Source of the DNA: Macropodus opercularis
Lineage: Eukaryota; Chordata; Actinopteri; Anabantiformes; Osphronemidae
NCBI GenBank assembly: GCA_030770545.1
Contig: CM061092.1
Location: 16,493,501-16,557,500, forward strand
Direction: 5' to 3'
Length of the DNA: 64,000 nt
The position numbers and the translations under genes were made by a program. The notes below the pieces were generated by a model. The model was given only the letters and a program-made list of their open reading frames with translations, did not search any database and was not told where the DNA came from. Positions 62,900 through 64,000 of the stretch are shown here, one piece after another; position 1 is the stretch's first letter; the number at the start of each line of letters is the position of its first letter.

Positions 62900-63480
62900 G
62901 TCGGAGGGGTCTATACAATCACTTAATTACCAAAGCTGTCAGTCAAAGAGGGTCGCTGCTGGCTCCATCCATGGCTGCGAGCGGCGTTCCACTAGCAGCC
63001 TCCCTGAGTGATTGATCCATGCTGATGGCATCGCAAAAATAATTACAACTCGTCTCCTGATGTGTGATTCCATACCACATTCACGCTTCACGAAGGTAAT
63101 CGGCGGGGATCAGGAGGGGTCAGTGCCATTTCCTATTACCTGGAGACCCAGCAAAAGGGTAACACAATGCAAACAGAGCGAGGCAAGGAGAAAAGACGGT
63201 GGAGTGGAGGGGGTAGGGGTGGGGGGTAAAGAGGTGGCCGATGGACATTACCCAGGAAGCTTGTGTACACTTTGTCAAATCGCACTGTGTGATTTTTTTT
63301 TTCACCCCTCTCTTCCCTCCCCAGAGCCACAAACAAGCACCTACAGTAACAGATTGATGGTGTCGGACGCGGGGTAACGAAAATTCAAGACAATCGCAGG
63401 GTCATTAAGTTGATTGGCATCACATATCGTCAGGCTGTTGGAGGCTAAATGAGGGAGTGGTGCAGCTCATTCGTGAGCTA
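62900..63480. promoter_or_regulatory. Candidate conserved non-coding element upstream of barhl2
   Basis: Two motif-rich stretches flank a G-rich and T-rich filler (about 63180-63320). The first holds CACTTAATTACCAAAGC, GTGATTGATCC and AAATAATTACAAC; the second holds CAGATTGATGG, GACAATCGC and GTCATTAAGTTGATTGG. SOX, Pbx/Meis-like TGAT and homeodomain cores dominate. About 5.4-6 kb upstream of the ATG. Inferred enhancers. Confidence 0.35.
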
Positions 63481-64000
63481 AAACAGACCTGCAGGGGCAA
63501 TACGTTCTAGTTCCAGCACAACCTGCCGTTTTGTGATAATAAAACGGCAGGTTGTTGATAATGTGATAATAGCTAAAGACGCGCGCACAAATGGCTTTAA
63601 GACTCTGCATAAACTCAACTTTAAACTCAGATTATGAGGAATGTTTTTATTCCTAAAGGTCTATTTGTGCCTATTATCTTCTTCTTATCACACTAAACTG
63701 TCCATTTTCCTAACGGATATTTAAAACTGAGCTAAATATCAGCAGTTCTGTGGCAAATGGAGGCATTCGTATCCGCAGGTAAAGCGTTAACCGCCATTAA
63801 CCGTCTCCTCCCAGAACAGAAGCATAAGGAGAACTGTCAAAGACACGGTACATTTGCGCCACACATTACTAACCCTTCATTTCCTGACATGCTCACTCTC
63901 TGCACTAAAAGAATAAAACACAACACAATGTAAATCGAGACTCAAGCGAGTAAACAATGTACATATGGTATCTGCACCTGAAGGGGACCATCCCAGTCTC

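Larger units (their letters stand above)
57921..64000. other. Region upstream of barhl2
   Basis: No gene recognised besides the barhl2 promoter. Simple sequence: CTG repeat (58595-58617), CA/CT tract (58889-58928), GT tract (61206-61230) and A runs (58493-58510). A zone near 62150-62310 reads like AT-rich teleost repeat sequence but no family can be named. Enhancer-like stretches are at 59880-60260 and 62900-63480. No head-to-head gene is visible. Confidence 0.65.

Overview
The window reads as nuclear DNA of a bony fish, most likely a percomorph teleost. It is AT-rich and intron-containing, has many CA and AT microsatellites, and carries relics of interspersed repeats that look familiar from percomorph genomes. 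Nothing suggests a prokaryote: there are no operons and no tightly packed genes. Most open frames here are short, many lack an ATG start, and several are held open only by microsatellites.

The one gene I can support is barhl2, a BarH-like homeobox transcription factor on the minus strand. It has three coding exons: 57517-56962, 56394-56169 and 55241-54929. All junctions are GT-AG, the reading phases join cleanly, and the product is 364 residues. It carries two FIL/eh1-like repressor motifs, a Bar-class homeodomain (Thr47, Tyr49, Asn51) and a BARHL-type C-terminal tail. A plausible core promoter lies upstream: CCAAT boxes, a TATAAAG box and a perfect CRE palindrome at 57905-58112.

The rest is non-coding: about 54.9 kb downstream (1-54928) and about 6.5 kb upstream (57518-64000). 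A large desert around one developmental homeobox gene is the layout of a genomic regulatory block. I mark stretches that look like conserved developmental enhancers: no repeats, balanced composition, and dense TAAT-core, Otx-type and E-box motifs. No alignment was possible, so these are inferences of low confidence.

Mobile DNA is sparse. The best-defined element is a 221 bp inverted-repeat MITE at 34059-34279 with TTAA on both sides (piggyBac type). Weaker calls are a retroviral pol relic near 11.43-11.71 kb, a tRNA-derived SINE head near 44.25 kb, a hAT-like scrap near 49.94 kb and repeat fragments at 33.54-33.70 and 34.84-34.94 kb. The elements around 33.5-35 kb form a small repeat-tolerant island in an otherwise repeat-poor desert.

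I found no CRISPR array, no recognisable RNA gene and no convincing new multi-gene system. The most useful content is barhl2 and its putative regulatory landscape.
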